From JADJXV01 sp964527785 (GTDB taxonomy: Bacteria > Bacteroidota > Ignavibacteria > Kapaibacteriales > UBA961): 64,000 nucleotides of DNA. The position numbers and the translations under genes are program-made. The stretch covers positions 1 through 64,000 of the forward strand of contig CAZGNO010000003.1 in NCBI GenBank assembly GCA_964527785.1. Reading direction: 5' to 3'. Shown in pieces: positions 19,894-27,257 of this stretch. A model generated the notes under the pieces. It saw nothing but the letters and a program-made list of their open reading frames with translations, did not search any database and was not told the DNA's origin. Position 1 is the stretch's first letter. Every line of letters starts with the position of its first letter.

Positions 19894-20130
19894 CTACCAG
19901 ATATCAAACTTGTGTGTAGGGGGATATGTCTTGGATTTCGGTAGGGCATTTAGCGAATATTCAGTAGTATCACTATAAATAGTATGCTGATTACACCATG
20001 ATTCGAATGTGTCGTTTATTTTCTCATTAATGAACTTCTGCAGTTCATCGGTTGCAGGTTCTGCACGTTGAGTTACAATTCTTTCCATTCTTTGATAAAT
20101 TTGGTTTGGAATTTCTATTGTCAGTGTCAT
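19894..20130 (-). CDS. Small protein, ribbon-helix-helix-like
   Basis: 78 residues from the ATG at 20130, which has a strong ribosome-binding site (AGGAAGGG); the frame runs 9 codons further upstream. It begins MTLTIEIPNQIYQRMERIV, a strand-then-helix pattern like ribbon-helix-helix DNA-binding or antitoxin proteins, then a second helix (LQKFINEKINDTFESW) and a disordered tail. It sits 96 bp after another small gene on the same strand. Role not known; antitoxin or regulator is a guess. Confidence 0.6.
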   Translation of the reverse strand: MTLTIEIPNQIYQRMERIVTQRAEPATDELQKFINEKINDTFESWCNQHTIYSDTTEYSLNALPKSKTYPPTHKFDIW

Positions 20131-20226
20131 TGTATTACCCTTCCTATATGTATGCAAAAAATAGTTTCATGACTTTTTTGTGAAATTCAGTATTCAAACT
20201 CAATCGGAATTGGCGATTCTACAGTT

Positions 20227-20490
20227 CTATATGACAATGTCAATCCCAAACTGTGTTATTTTTATAGCGCTTATGTCGTTATTTGGTATGTACGAATGTT
20301 GGAATTCAACATCTACCATCGTTGCATCTATAAGTTGCAAAATTACCCTTTCAAAATCTTCTCGAGGAAGATCGTATGCACCTTCTACAATATCAGTTCT
20401 TAGATAGAATGAGGTCATTATGCCTAAATCATATAATGTTTTTAATACAATCCCACGTAAGGTAACGTCTGATAATGTAGAATCAAACAT
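20227..20490 (-). CDS. Small protein, winged-helix-like
   Basis: 87 residues. The pattern GIVLKTLYDLG, REDFERVILQLIDATMVDV, then two strands and ITQFGIDIV resembles a winged helix-turn-helix domain, but I cannot name a family. It is upstream of the ribbon-helix-helix-like gene on the same strand. Function unknown. Confidence 0.55.
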   Translation of the reverse strand: MFDSTLSDVTLRGIVLKTLYDLGIMTSFYLRTDIVEGAYDLPREDFERVILQLIDATMVDVEFQHSYIPNNDISAIKITQFGIDIVI

Positions 20491-20726
20491 ATCAACATAT
20501 AATATTATATAAACTTAACTGCTTCCCTTTAAAAATATCAAATCAAAATTAACAGGTAATATCTTTTAAAAACATGACAAATATCACGTTTCGTTTTTTT
20601 ATTTATATTTCGGGGTTCTAAAGCAGTTTTGCGTTTGGAAGCAATAGAACAGAATTCTGAGTTTCATACTACTCTGGGTTTTTGTTCATAGATGCAGTCA
20701 GCCCCAAAAAATCAAATGAGTAAAAG

Positions 20727-21170
20727 TCATGTAATGATATTATGTATAAATACATTACCGTTGTTTGTATCCTCTGCCATCTGTTTTATGGTTTTTGTCT
20801 CAAATAATTGTACCAACTGTTGTTTTATTGATTTATATCCTTCGTGCAGAGGGCATGGATTAGCAGAAGAGCATTTTTTTAATCCAAGTAAACATTTTTC
20901 GAGCGTTTCATTCTCACCGGTAACGATTAAGACAGACCAAATCGGCAAATGCTTTGCTTCCTCTGTTATATAAAAGCCACCATTCGGACCGCGAATTGAA
21001 CTAATTATACGATTTTCCTTAGTAAGCAGTTGTAGTATTTTGGCTGTAAATGATTTAGGCGAATCAATGGCTTTTGATATTTCCTCGATTCCTAATTTAC
21101 AGTCAAATGAACTTTTTTGAGCGATATAAATAGTTGCCCTTATCGCGTATTCCGTTGTTTTTGAGAACAT
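20727..21170 (-). CDS. Rrf2-family Fe-S transcriptional regulator (NsrR-like)
   Basis: 147 residues. The N-terminal winged helix (MFSKTTEYAIRATIYIAQ; LGIEEISKAIDSPKSFTAKI; wing SIRGPNGGFYI) is typical of Rrf2 proteins. Three cysteines in KCLLGLKKCSSANPCPLH (spacing C-x6-C-x5-C) fit the Fe-S ligands of IscR/NsrR-type sensors. NsrR-type members lose DNA binding when NO attacks their cluster. The gene follows norB on the same strand (73-bp gap), and two matching dyads lie in front of norC and the Nod-like gene. I infer that it represses both in response to NO and may control its own operon. Confidence 0.9.
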   Translation of the reverse strand: MFSKTTEYAIRATIYIAQKSSFDCKLGIEEISKAIDSPKSFTAKILQLLTKENRIISSIRGPNGGFYITEEAKHLPIWSVLIVTGENETLEKCLLGLKKCSSANPCPLHEGYKSIKQQLVQLFETKTIKQMAEDTNNGNVFIHNIIT

Positions 21171-21243
21171 AAGATTTTTAGAGAAATGAAACTATACAGT
21201 TTTACCAGAATCCTGATTTAGATTGTATGTATTGATTTTATAA

Positions 21244-22605
21244 TTACTTACTAAGATTTCCATTGAAATAGGAGTTGAATTGATTTTTTAAAAGTGGATA
21301 GATAATTATCATGATTCCTACAGTCAGTAGTAAGCCGGAAACAAAGAACGTAATAAAAAATGGCTGTAATTGCAGCATCATAACGTTAAAAAGTATCCGT
21401 TCTGAACTCATTTGCCATTTTGCTTTTATCACTCCTGCCGATATAAGACTTAACCAAAAGATAAGTAAAGCAATATTTGCCAGCCAAAATGCTTTGTTGA
21501 ATAGTTTATTAAATTTTTTATGACTTTGAATAGAATCAAAAAGAATATCATAAGCAATCCCAAGTAAAAGAAAACAGTTTATACCAATAGTTGCACCCAT
21601 AGTATGTGCAACAGTAATATGAGTCCCATGGGTATATACATTAACTGCCGGAATTGACATTGCAATTGCCAATGCCAGAGTTAAAAATACCCACGCGTCT
21701 GCGGCAACAAGAAATCGGTATGCTATATGGTGTATGTGTTTCCTGGCTGTAGTTACTGATGTTTTCCATTTATAAAGTATTCTGTCGAATATGAAAAGTT
21801 CAGTCATGCTCACCGCGTAACTTATATGCTTAATAAAATCGTGGGTTGGCAATGTGTAAATATGATGTCCCCAGTTGAACAACAAATTAAATAGACCAAG
21901 AAAAAACAATAAGAAAGCAATGAATGAATGGCTGTAGGTTTTGTCACTACTTATTTTTTCCATCAGAAATAGACTGCATCCATAAATAAGCATATTCCAC
22001 GAGCCGACCATCGAACCATACGCTTTCCATTGTACAGTCATGTCGTTGATAATATTGTCCCTAAAGTATGGGAATATCCATAAGTATGATTCAATAAATG
22101 TGAATAGAAAGAATATTACACCGGTTGTCCACATCCAAACATATACCGGTTGTTTCGTAAAAGTTCCTATTGATTTAAAAAAGTTGATTATGAATAGTAT
22201 CCAACTCACAATGATCGGTAATGCCAGAATCGGGTTAAACTCCCAATACTCTCTTCCGCCAAATACACCTACACAATAAGAAACCAAAATTGCAATAATG
22301 GTGCCTATGAAAATGATCAATTGGATTTTCATAAGATTCAGAGAATAGATATTCCTACCCGTATGCTGCTGTAAATATATCAGTACGCTTCCTACAGCTC
22401 CCAAAATTATCCAAAAAACCACTGATGAAACGTGCAAAGGTCTAATTTTTTCAAAGGAAAGAAAATGCTTTTGGAACCCTGGCACAAGATATTGAAGTGC
22501 ACCTGTCAAACCAAATATCACTCCAATCGCCAGAAGCATTAGACCTGTGGTTAAAAATAACTTTGCAATAACCAGCTGCTTATTGTTTAATTGTTCCATT
22601 ACCAT
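21244..22605 (-). CDS. NorB-like haem-copper oxidase subunit I with atypical active site
   Basis: 453 residues from ATG 22605; the frame extends to a GTG at 22638. About 12 membrane helices, alignable with cytochrome-c-dependent NO reductase NorB. Kept: low-spin haem His58 (RPLHVS), FeB pair His247-His248 (NWGHHIY), Glu269 (VSMTEL, position of cNOR Glu280) and haem b3 His334 (TVAHTM). Lost: the helix-VI FeB His and catalytic Glu (HLWVEG in cNOR) are AYGSMVG here (195-201), and the second low-spin His is Met336 (HTM instead of HGH). It overlaps the end of norC by 26 bp, so the two are coupled. Canonical NO reduction is doubtful; electron transfer, sensing, another ligand set or a different substrate are possible. 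Confidence 0.85.
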   Translation of the reverse strand: MVMEQLNNKQLVIAKLFLTTGLMLLAIGVIFGLTGALQYLVPGFQKHFLSFEKIRPLHVSSVVFWIILGAVGSVLIYLQQHTGRNIYSLNLMKIQLIIFIGTIIAILVSYCVGVFGGREYWEFNPILALPIIVSWILFIINFFKSIGTFTKQPVYVWMWTTGVIFFLFTFIESYLWIFPYFRDNIINDMTVQWKAYGSMVGSWNMLIYGCSLFLMEKISSDKTYSHSFIAFLLFFLGLFNLLFNWGHHIYTLPTHDFIKHISYAVSMTELFIFDRILYKWKTSVTTARKHIHHIAYRFLVAADAWVFLTLALAIAMSIPAVNVYTHGTHITVAHTMGATIGINCFLLLGIAYDILFDSIQSHKKFNKLFNKAFWLANIALLIFWLSLISAGVIKAKWQMSSERILFNVMMLQLQPFFITFFVSGLLLTVGIMIIIYPLLKNQFNSYFNGNLSK

Positions 22606-22981
22606 TGATTTTGAAAGTTCTTGGGTCAGATTTTCCACTTCGGTCTATAGTATTCAGGTAAGCGAGTAAGGAGATTATTTCTTCGTCTGTTAAATTGAAA
22701 TTGGGCATAATATCCGTTCCATTTTTAAGAAATGCCTTGATGAAGTTACTGTCTCTATAAGAATATTCATTAGTAAGATCAGGAGCAAGATAGCCACCAA
22801 GTCCATAAATTTGATGACAGGCATTACAATTATACTTTTGCCATATTTGTTTTCCTATAACTGATTGATTGTCAATAGTATAATCCTTCACAGGAAGAGA
22901 TGAATACAGAAAGCAGGTATAGAATCCAAAAGCAAATACCAGAGAAAGTACTGCTGATATTTTTAACATTTCAATCACCAT
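22580..22981 (-). CDS. norC: NorC-like membrane-anchored c-type cytochrome
   Basis: 133 residues from ATG 22981; the frame runs to a TTG at 23008 inside the operator region, which I reject. One N-terminal membrane helix (residues about 6-28), then a periplasmic monohaem domain with CNACH (52-56) and the likely Met ligand in IMPNF (Met92). The length and layout match NorC, the electron-accepting subunit of cNOR. It is the first gene of a norC-norB-rrf2 run and is divergent from the Nod-like gene. With the altered NorB, its electron acceptor function is plausible but its final reaction is unclear. Confidence 0.85.
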   Translation of the reverse strand: MVIEMLKISAVLSLVFAFGFYTCFLYSSLPVKDYTIDNQSVIGKQIWQKYNCNACHQIYGLGGYLAPDLTNEYSYRDSNFIKAFLKNGTDIMPNFNLTDEEIISLLAYLNTIDRSGKSDPRTFKINGNGTIKQ

Positions 22982-23000
22982 AAAAAATTTTCTAAACAAT

Positions 23001-23018
23001 AAGGACAAGATTGTCTTT
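23001..23018. promoter_or_regulatory. Operator A, dyad AAGGACA-N4-TGTCTTT
   Basis: AAGGACA AGAT TGTCTTT: the outer 7-mers are complementary except at one position. It starts 20 bp upstream of the norC ATG and is built like operator B. I infer binding by the neighbouring Rrf2 regulator. Confidence 0.6.
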
Positions 23019-23026
23019 ATTTTATG

Positions 23027-23034
23027 TATTTTTG
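23027..23034 (+). promoter_or_regulatory. Candidate -7 box of the Nod-like gene
   Basis: TATTTTTG fits TAnnTTTG. No TTTG -33 box is found 19-21 bp upstream. The box lies between operators A and B, so binding to either would block initiation. Confidence 0.5.
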
Positions 23035-23041
23035 CATAAAT

Positions 23042-23059
23042 AAAGACAAAATTATCCTT
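23042..23059. promoter_or_regulatory. Operator B, dyad AAAGACA-N4-TATCCTT
   Basis: Same arrangement as operator A, 41 bp away centre to centre (about four helical turns). It overlaps a minus-strand -7 candidate for norC (TAATTTTG, plus-strand 23047-23054) and lies 47 bp before the Nod-like ATG. Confidence 0.6.
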
Positions 23060-23106
23060 TTCTCGGATTCTTACCTAATTTTTTTTCAAAATCTTCAATC
23101 AACATT

Positions 23107-25407
23107 ATGAAAAGTTACCTGCTCAATCCTAAAAATTGGTGGCTGCCATTACTTCTGATTTTCGTTATTAGTGCTACAGGTGTCACAGTAATAGGTATTC
23201 ATACTTATACAGAAGCTCCACCCATCCCGTTGTATTATTCCTCTAATAATAATGCAGTGTTTACAAAAGATGATATATTGAAAGGGCAGGAGGTGTTTCA
23301 AAAATATGCTCTGATGGAATATGGCAGTATGTTTGGCGATGGGGCATATAGAGGTCCTGATTTTACCGCGGAAGCATTGCATTATGTTTCTCGGTATATG
23401 AATGAGTATTACCAGTCTCAAGTGAAAACCGGAGCAGGAACAGAATTGCTTACAAAAGGTATTTCCGAGCAAGTTAAAGCAGAAGTAAAAACCAATCTTT
23501 ACTCTGAAAAAAATAACAGCGTATTGCTGTCTGATGCTCAAGAGTTTGCTGCAAAAGAGTTGATTACCTATTATTCGAAAAAATTTACTGACCCTACCCT
23601 TGCCGATGCATTTAAGCCGGGAAATTATATTTCCAATGGTGAAGAAATACGATGTCTTACTGCTTTTTTCTTCTGGGGTTCATGGGTATGCGGAGTTGAA
23701 AGACCCGGCGAGAAATACAGTTATACCCATAATTGGCCTTTCGATCCTGAAGCAGGCAACACCCCAAGTTCTGCCGTTATTATTTGGAGCATTATCGGCT
23801 CATTGGCATTAATCTTCGGACTGGGAATTGTCTTATATTATCACGGAAAACTTGATAAATTAGACAATAATGTCTATACAAACAAAGCACAGCCATTTAT
23901 GTCGAGGGAAGAAATAATGAACTTCCAACCAGACGCAGTTCAGCGTTCTACCTATAAGTTCTTTTATACTGCTATGCTTCTTTTCGGCGTACAGATTTTG
24001 GCAGGTATATTAACCGTTCATGATTTTGTCGGTTTCACCAACTTTTTTGGATTTGATATTTCAATATCGTTACCTGTTACTATAACAAGAAGTTGGCATG
24101 TGCAATTATCCATTCTATGGATTTCGGCGTGTTGGATTGGTTCTTCATTTTTTATGATGTCGCTTGTTTCACCAATACAATCTAAAAGTCAGTTAAAACT
24201 AATAAACACCATTTTTTGGCTTACGATTGTATTAATTGCAGGGGCTTTTACAGGTATGCTTTTAGGCCCACACGGACTTTTGGGCAACAACTGGTATTGG
24301 CTCGGTCATCAGGGGTGGGAATATGTTGAATTAGGGAAACTTTGGCAAATATTACTCGGCATTATATTTATATTTTGGGCAGTTACATTATATCGTGGCA
24401 TTAAACCAGTAATGAAACTGGGGCAACCGTGGGCTTTGCCTAACTGGTTGGTGTATTCAACATTCAGTATTATCGTTCTGTTGGTCTCCGGCTTTATTGC
24501 AACTCCAAAAACCAATTTTGTCATAGCCGATTTCTGGCGATGGATGGTTGTACATATGTGGGCAGAAGCGTTTTTTGAAGTTTTTACAACAGTATTAATA
24601 GGTTACTTTATGGTGTTGATGGGACTGGTAAGCAGACAAGCAGCAATTCGCGTTATTTATTTAGCCACTTTATTGTTTCTAGGTTCGGGACTACTTGGTA
24701 TTTCTCATAATTTTTATTGGAATGCAAAACCTGTAGGAACAATGGCTTTGGGGGCTGTATTTTCTACTTTACAGGTAATTCCATTGATACTACTTACCTT
24801 AGAAGCGTCACGATTCAGTCGGCTTCCCAAAATATTGGAGAGTAGCAATAAGGTGAATGGAGATATAAGTAAACAATTCGGTTTTTCAGAAGTATTCCTT
24901 TTTTTAGTTGCAGTGAATTTCTGGAACTTTTTTGGCGCAGGGGTGCTTGGTTTTATCATCAATCTTCCCATTGCCAACTATTATGAGCATGGTACGTACC
25001 TAACAGTAAATCATGGTCATGCTGCATTGATGGGTGTATATGGGAATCTCGCTTTGGCAGCGGTTTTGTTTTGCTGTCAGTTACTTGTTAAGTCTGATTG
25101 GTGGAAACCGAGAATCATAAAAATTGTTTTCTGGTCAATCAATATCGGATTGCTGTTAATGGTGTTTTTAGATTTATTCCCCGCAGGAATATTTCAATTT
25201 ACGTCAGTAACCGAACATGGACTTTGGTACGCCCGCAGCAGTGAATTTATTGAAAGCAATACATTTCAAAACCTTACATGGCTTCGGCTTATCGGAGGAT
25301 CGCTGTTCACCTTAGGAGGTGTACTGCCGTTGATTTGGTTCATCGTCCGAAGCAGAAGAGGGTTAAAACTAAAAAAGCTATCAGAGGTTGCTCATAAATC
25401 CAAGTAA
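23107..25407 (+). CDS. qNOR-like protein, probable NO dismutase (Nod)
   Basis: 766 residues. An N-terminal helix and an extracytoplasmic domain (about 35-220, GQEVFQKYALMEYGSMFGDG) precede about 13 helices, as in quinol NO reductases (qNOR, Geobacillus numbering below). Kept: FeB His483 (VVHMWAE, H508), Glu487 (E512), Glu491 (E516), His534 (H559), haem ligands His331, His636 and His638. Changed: H560 is Asn535 (ISHNFYW, normally GHH); E581 is Gln556 (FSTLQVIP, normally SALEVIP); quinol-site E332 is Gly309 (VHDFVGFTNFFG, normally HYxVEGxxF); quinol-site Asp746 is Gly/Ser (RLIGGS, normally R-x-x-G-D). Spacings (H483-H534 51, H534-Q556 22) equal those of qNOR. This pattern is that described for putative Nod of NC10 bacteria (2 NO -> N2 + O2), which need no quinol. 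Activity is inferred. Confidence 0.8.
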   Translation: MKSYLLNPKNWWLPLLLIFVISATGVTVIGIHTYTEAPPIPLYYSSNNNAVFTKDDILKGQEVFQKYALMEYGSMFGDGAYRGPDFTAEALHYVSRYMNEYYQSQVKTGAGTELLTKGISEQVKAEVKTNLYSEKNNSVLLSDAQEFAAKELITYYSKKFTDPTLADAFKPGNYISNGEEIRCLTAFFFWGSWVCGVERPGEKYSYTHNWPFDPEAGNTPSSAVIIWSIIGSLALIFGLGIVLYYHGKLDKLDNNVYTNKAQPFMSREEIMNFQPDAVQRSTYKFFYTAMLLFGVQILAGILTVHDFVGFTNFFGFDISISLPVTITRSWHVQLSILWISACWIGSSFFMMSLVSPIQSKSQLKLINTIFWLTIVLIAGAFTGMLLGPHGLLGNNWYWLGHQGWEYVELGKLWQILLGIIFIFWAVTLYRGIKPVMKLGQPWALPNWLVYSTFSIIVLLVSGFIATPKTNFVIADFWRWMVVHMWAEAFFEVFTTVLIGYFMVLMGLVSRQAAIRVIYLATLLFLGSGLLGISHNFYWNAKPVGTMALGAVFSTLQVIPLILLTLEASRFSRLPKILESSNKVNGDISKQFGFSEVFLFLVAVNFWNFFGAGVLGFIINLPIANYYEHGTYLTVNHGHAALMGVYGNLALAAVLFCCQLLVKSDWWKPRIIKIVFWSINIGLLLMVFLDLFPAGIFQFTSVTEHGLWYARSSEFIESNTFQNLTWLRLIGGSLFTLGGVLPLIWFIVRSRRGLKLKKLSEVAHKSK

Positions 25408-25440
25408 TAAATGGAAAGATATTGAGAGAAGTTGTACTGC

Positions 25441-25484
25441 GTCCAAATTAGGTTCATTCAGTAATAGTCAACCTAATTTAGGAC
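25441..25484. repeat. Inverted repeat after the Nod-like gene
   Basis: GTCCAAATTAGGTT (25441-25454) and AACCTAATTTAGGAC (25470-25484) are near-perfect complements with a 15-base loop. It may end the Nod-like transcript, but no T-run follows. Confidence 0.5.
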
Positions 25485-25498
25485 GTGATAACTAAACG

Positions 25499-25522
25499 AA
25501 AAAAGCCCCTAAAAAGGGGCTT
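25499..25522 (-). terminator. Terminator of the tRNA-Val transcript
   Basis: On the minus strand AAGCCCC-TTTTTA-GGGGCTT is followed by TTTT: a 7-bp GC-rich stem with a T-tail directly after the tRNA CCA end. Confidence 0.85.
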
Positions 25523-25599
25523 GGTGGGCGGTGAGGGACTTGAACCCCCGACATCCTGCTTGTAAGGCAGGCGCTCTGAACCAACTGAGCTAACCGCCC
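25522..25599 (-). tRNA. tRNA-Val (anticodon TAC)
   Basis: Minus strand. Acceptor GGGCGGT/ACCGCCC, D-arm region TAGCTCAGTTGGT, anticodon stem CCTGC/GCAGG with loop CTTACAA (anticodon TAC, valine), T-arm GGGGGTTCAAGTCCC, discriminator A and an encoded CCA end. All canonical cloverleaf elements are present. Confidence 0.95.
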
Positions 25600-25676
25600 T
25601 TTTTCCGCAAAGGGGAACACAAAAATACGATTCTTTTTTGAATGAACAAAAAAATATTAAAATTTTGGTGCAAATG

Positions 25677-25937
25677 TTAGAATACGGATTCGACCCTGCG
25701 GATTTCCTTCACGGCAGCAATCAGAAACCTTTCAATGCCTCCGCGCAGTGTCATCATAGACATCGGGCACGTTTTGCACGCACCGAGCAATCGAATCTCT
25801 GCAACTCTTGTTTCAGTTTCAAAACGCACAAATTCTACATCGCCTCCGTCTTCCTGTAAATACGGACGAATATCTTGAAGAGCACCGATAATACGCTGCT
25901 CTATTGAATACGAATATTCTTCTGATATGTGTTCCAT
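25677..25937 (-). CDS. NifU-like C-terminal-domain Fe-S scaffold protein
   Basis: 86 residues, a single NifU C-terminal domain: IRPYLQEDGGDVEFVRFE and the cluster-binding CxxC in LLGACKTCPMSMMTLRGGIE. Such proteins (Nfu type) carry or deliver [4Fe-4S] clusters in the cytoplasm. It starts 12 bp after the mrp stop, so mrp-nfu form a likely cluster-delivery operon, which could serve NadA and the Rrf2 sensor. Confidence 0.92.
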   Translation of the reverse strand: MEHISEEYSYSIEQRIIGALQDIRPYLQEDGGDVEFVRFETETRVAEIRLLGACKTCPMSMMTLRGGIERFLIAAVKEIRRVESVF

Positions 25938-25949
25938 AGAAATTTTCGG

Positions 25950-27050
25950 TTAGAGTGAAATCTGAATGACCGGCTGTTCGCCTTTGCGTAAATTAGCTAA
26001 ACGAACCTGACTGACTAATCGTGCAGTAATATCACGCAATAGCTCGCCCTGGGTGAATTCTTCGGGATTCAGAACTACAGGCAAACCTTCATCGCCACCT
26101 TCACGTGTACCGAGTGTAATCGGCACTTCTCCCAAAAGCGGAACATCATTTTCATCTGCTACTGTTTTCCCGCCACCCTTGCCAAATATGTAATATTTGT
26201 TTTCGGGTAATTCAGGAGGTATGAAATAACTCATATTCTCAATAATTCCCAGTATCTCCACATTCACACGGCGGAACATCGAAATACTTCGACGCACATC
26301 CACCATTGATATTTCTTGTGGTGTGGTTATGATGACTGCACCTGTAAGCGGAACTCTCTGTGTGAGCGTAAGCTGAATGTCACCCGTACCGGGTGGTAAA
26401 TCAAATATCAGAAAATCTAATTCTCCCCAATTGATTTGCTCTACCAGTGTGTTAAAGTATCCGGCTAGCATTGGCCCGCGCAAAATTGCAGCTTGGTCAC
26501 GCTGCATTACAAATCCGATGGAGGCGACTTTCACGCCGTAGCGTTCGTTTGGCTGACCGATTATTCTGCCATCGGGAAGTTTTTCAGCTTCCAATTGTTC
26601 GCCTGCCATGTCGAACATCGTTGGTGCGCTTGGTCCATAAATATCGGCATCCAAAAGTCCGACCTTGGCACCCCTCATTGCTATTGCCGCTGCGATATTG
26701 GCTGCGATTGTTGACTTACCCACACCACCCTTACCCGAAGCAACAGCAATAAGGTTTTTTACTGTAGGGAGTACACTTTTCGACCCTGTACGGTGTGTTT
26801 CTTTCTCGCTAACCATTACAGTCGGCTGAAGCTCAGGGGCAATAGCCAGTACCGCCTCGCGACAGGCACGGTCAATCGAAGCAGCTATCCAATGAAGGGG
26901 AGGGACAAGCTGCAATAATATCTCGACGATACCGTCCTTTATTGTAACAGAGTGTACAGCATTCAGTTCATCCAATGTTTTGTTGAAATCACTATCAATC
27001 ACCGCACCAATGGCGATTTTGATTTGATTTTCATAATTTTCCGCATTCAT
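25950..27050 (-). CDS. mrp: Mrp/ApbC-family P-loop ATPase, Fe-S carrier
   Basis: 366 residues. N-terminal MIP18/DUF59 domain (about 1-90), then a deviant Walker A (ASGKGGVGKSTIAANIA, about 108-124), a DADIYGPSAP motif and LIFDLPPGTGD. Mrp proteins bind and transfer [4Fe-4S] clusters. The usual CPxC near ENMSYF is absent here (ENMSYFIPPELPENKYYIFG), a variant I believe is common in Bacteroidota, so cluster binding may use other ligands. Followed by the NifU-like gene. Confidence 0.93.
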   Translation of the reverse strand: MNAENYENQIKIAIGAVIDSDFNKTLDELNAVHSVTIKDGIVEILLQLVPPLHWIAASIDRACREAVLAIAPELQPTVMVSEKETHRTGSKSVLPTVKNLIAVASGKGGVGKSTIAANIAAAIAMRGAKVGLLDADIYGPSAPTMFDMAGEQLEAEKLPDGRIIGQPNERYGVKVASIGFVMQRDQAAILRGPMLAGYFNTLVEQINWGELDFLIFDLPPGTGDIQLTLTQRVPLTGAVIITTPQEISMVDVRRSISMFRRVNVEILGIIENMSYFIPPELPENKYYIFGKGGGKTVADENDVPLLGEVPITLGTREGGDEGLPVVLNPEEFTQGELLRDITARLVSQVRLANLRKGEQPVIQISL

Positions 27051-27159
27051 AATTTTCTAGTTTGAGTTACTTTATTTGTTAAAATTGTGGCTTTCTAGGT
27101 ACGAAATTACCAAAACTTAGCCACTTTTTACCGTTTTCTTCCAATTTTTACAAAAAACC

Positions 27160-27191
27160 TTTGTCCAAATTGTAACCAAATCGTAGATTTG
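27160..27191 (+). promoter_or_regulatory. Bacteroidota-type promoter
   Basis: TTTG (27160-27163), a 20-bp spacer, then TAGATTTG (27184-27191), close to the TTTG-N19/20-TAnnTTTG consensus of the primary sigma factor of Bacteroidota. It precedes the T9SS cargo gene at 27258 by about 65 bp. Confidence 0.65.
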
Positions 27192-27257
27192 TTAGTCTAT
27201 GTAATTAATGTTGATTTTAATATTTATCCAATCCATTTTACTTTAGGAGTAATCAAA

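Noticed and set aside
23107..25407. Plain quinol NO reductase (qNOR/NorZ)
   Set aside because: The overall fold and length fit, but Asn for an FeB His, Gln for the active-site Glu and loss of quinol-site Glu and Asp together do not fit a working qNOR.
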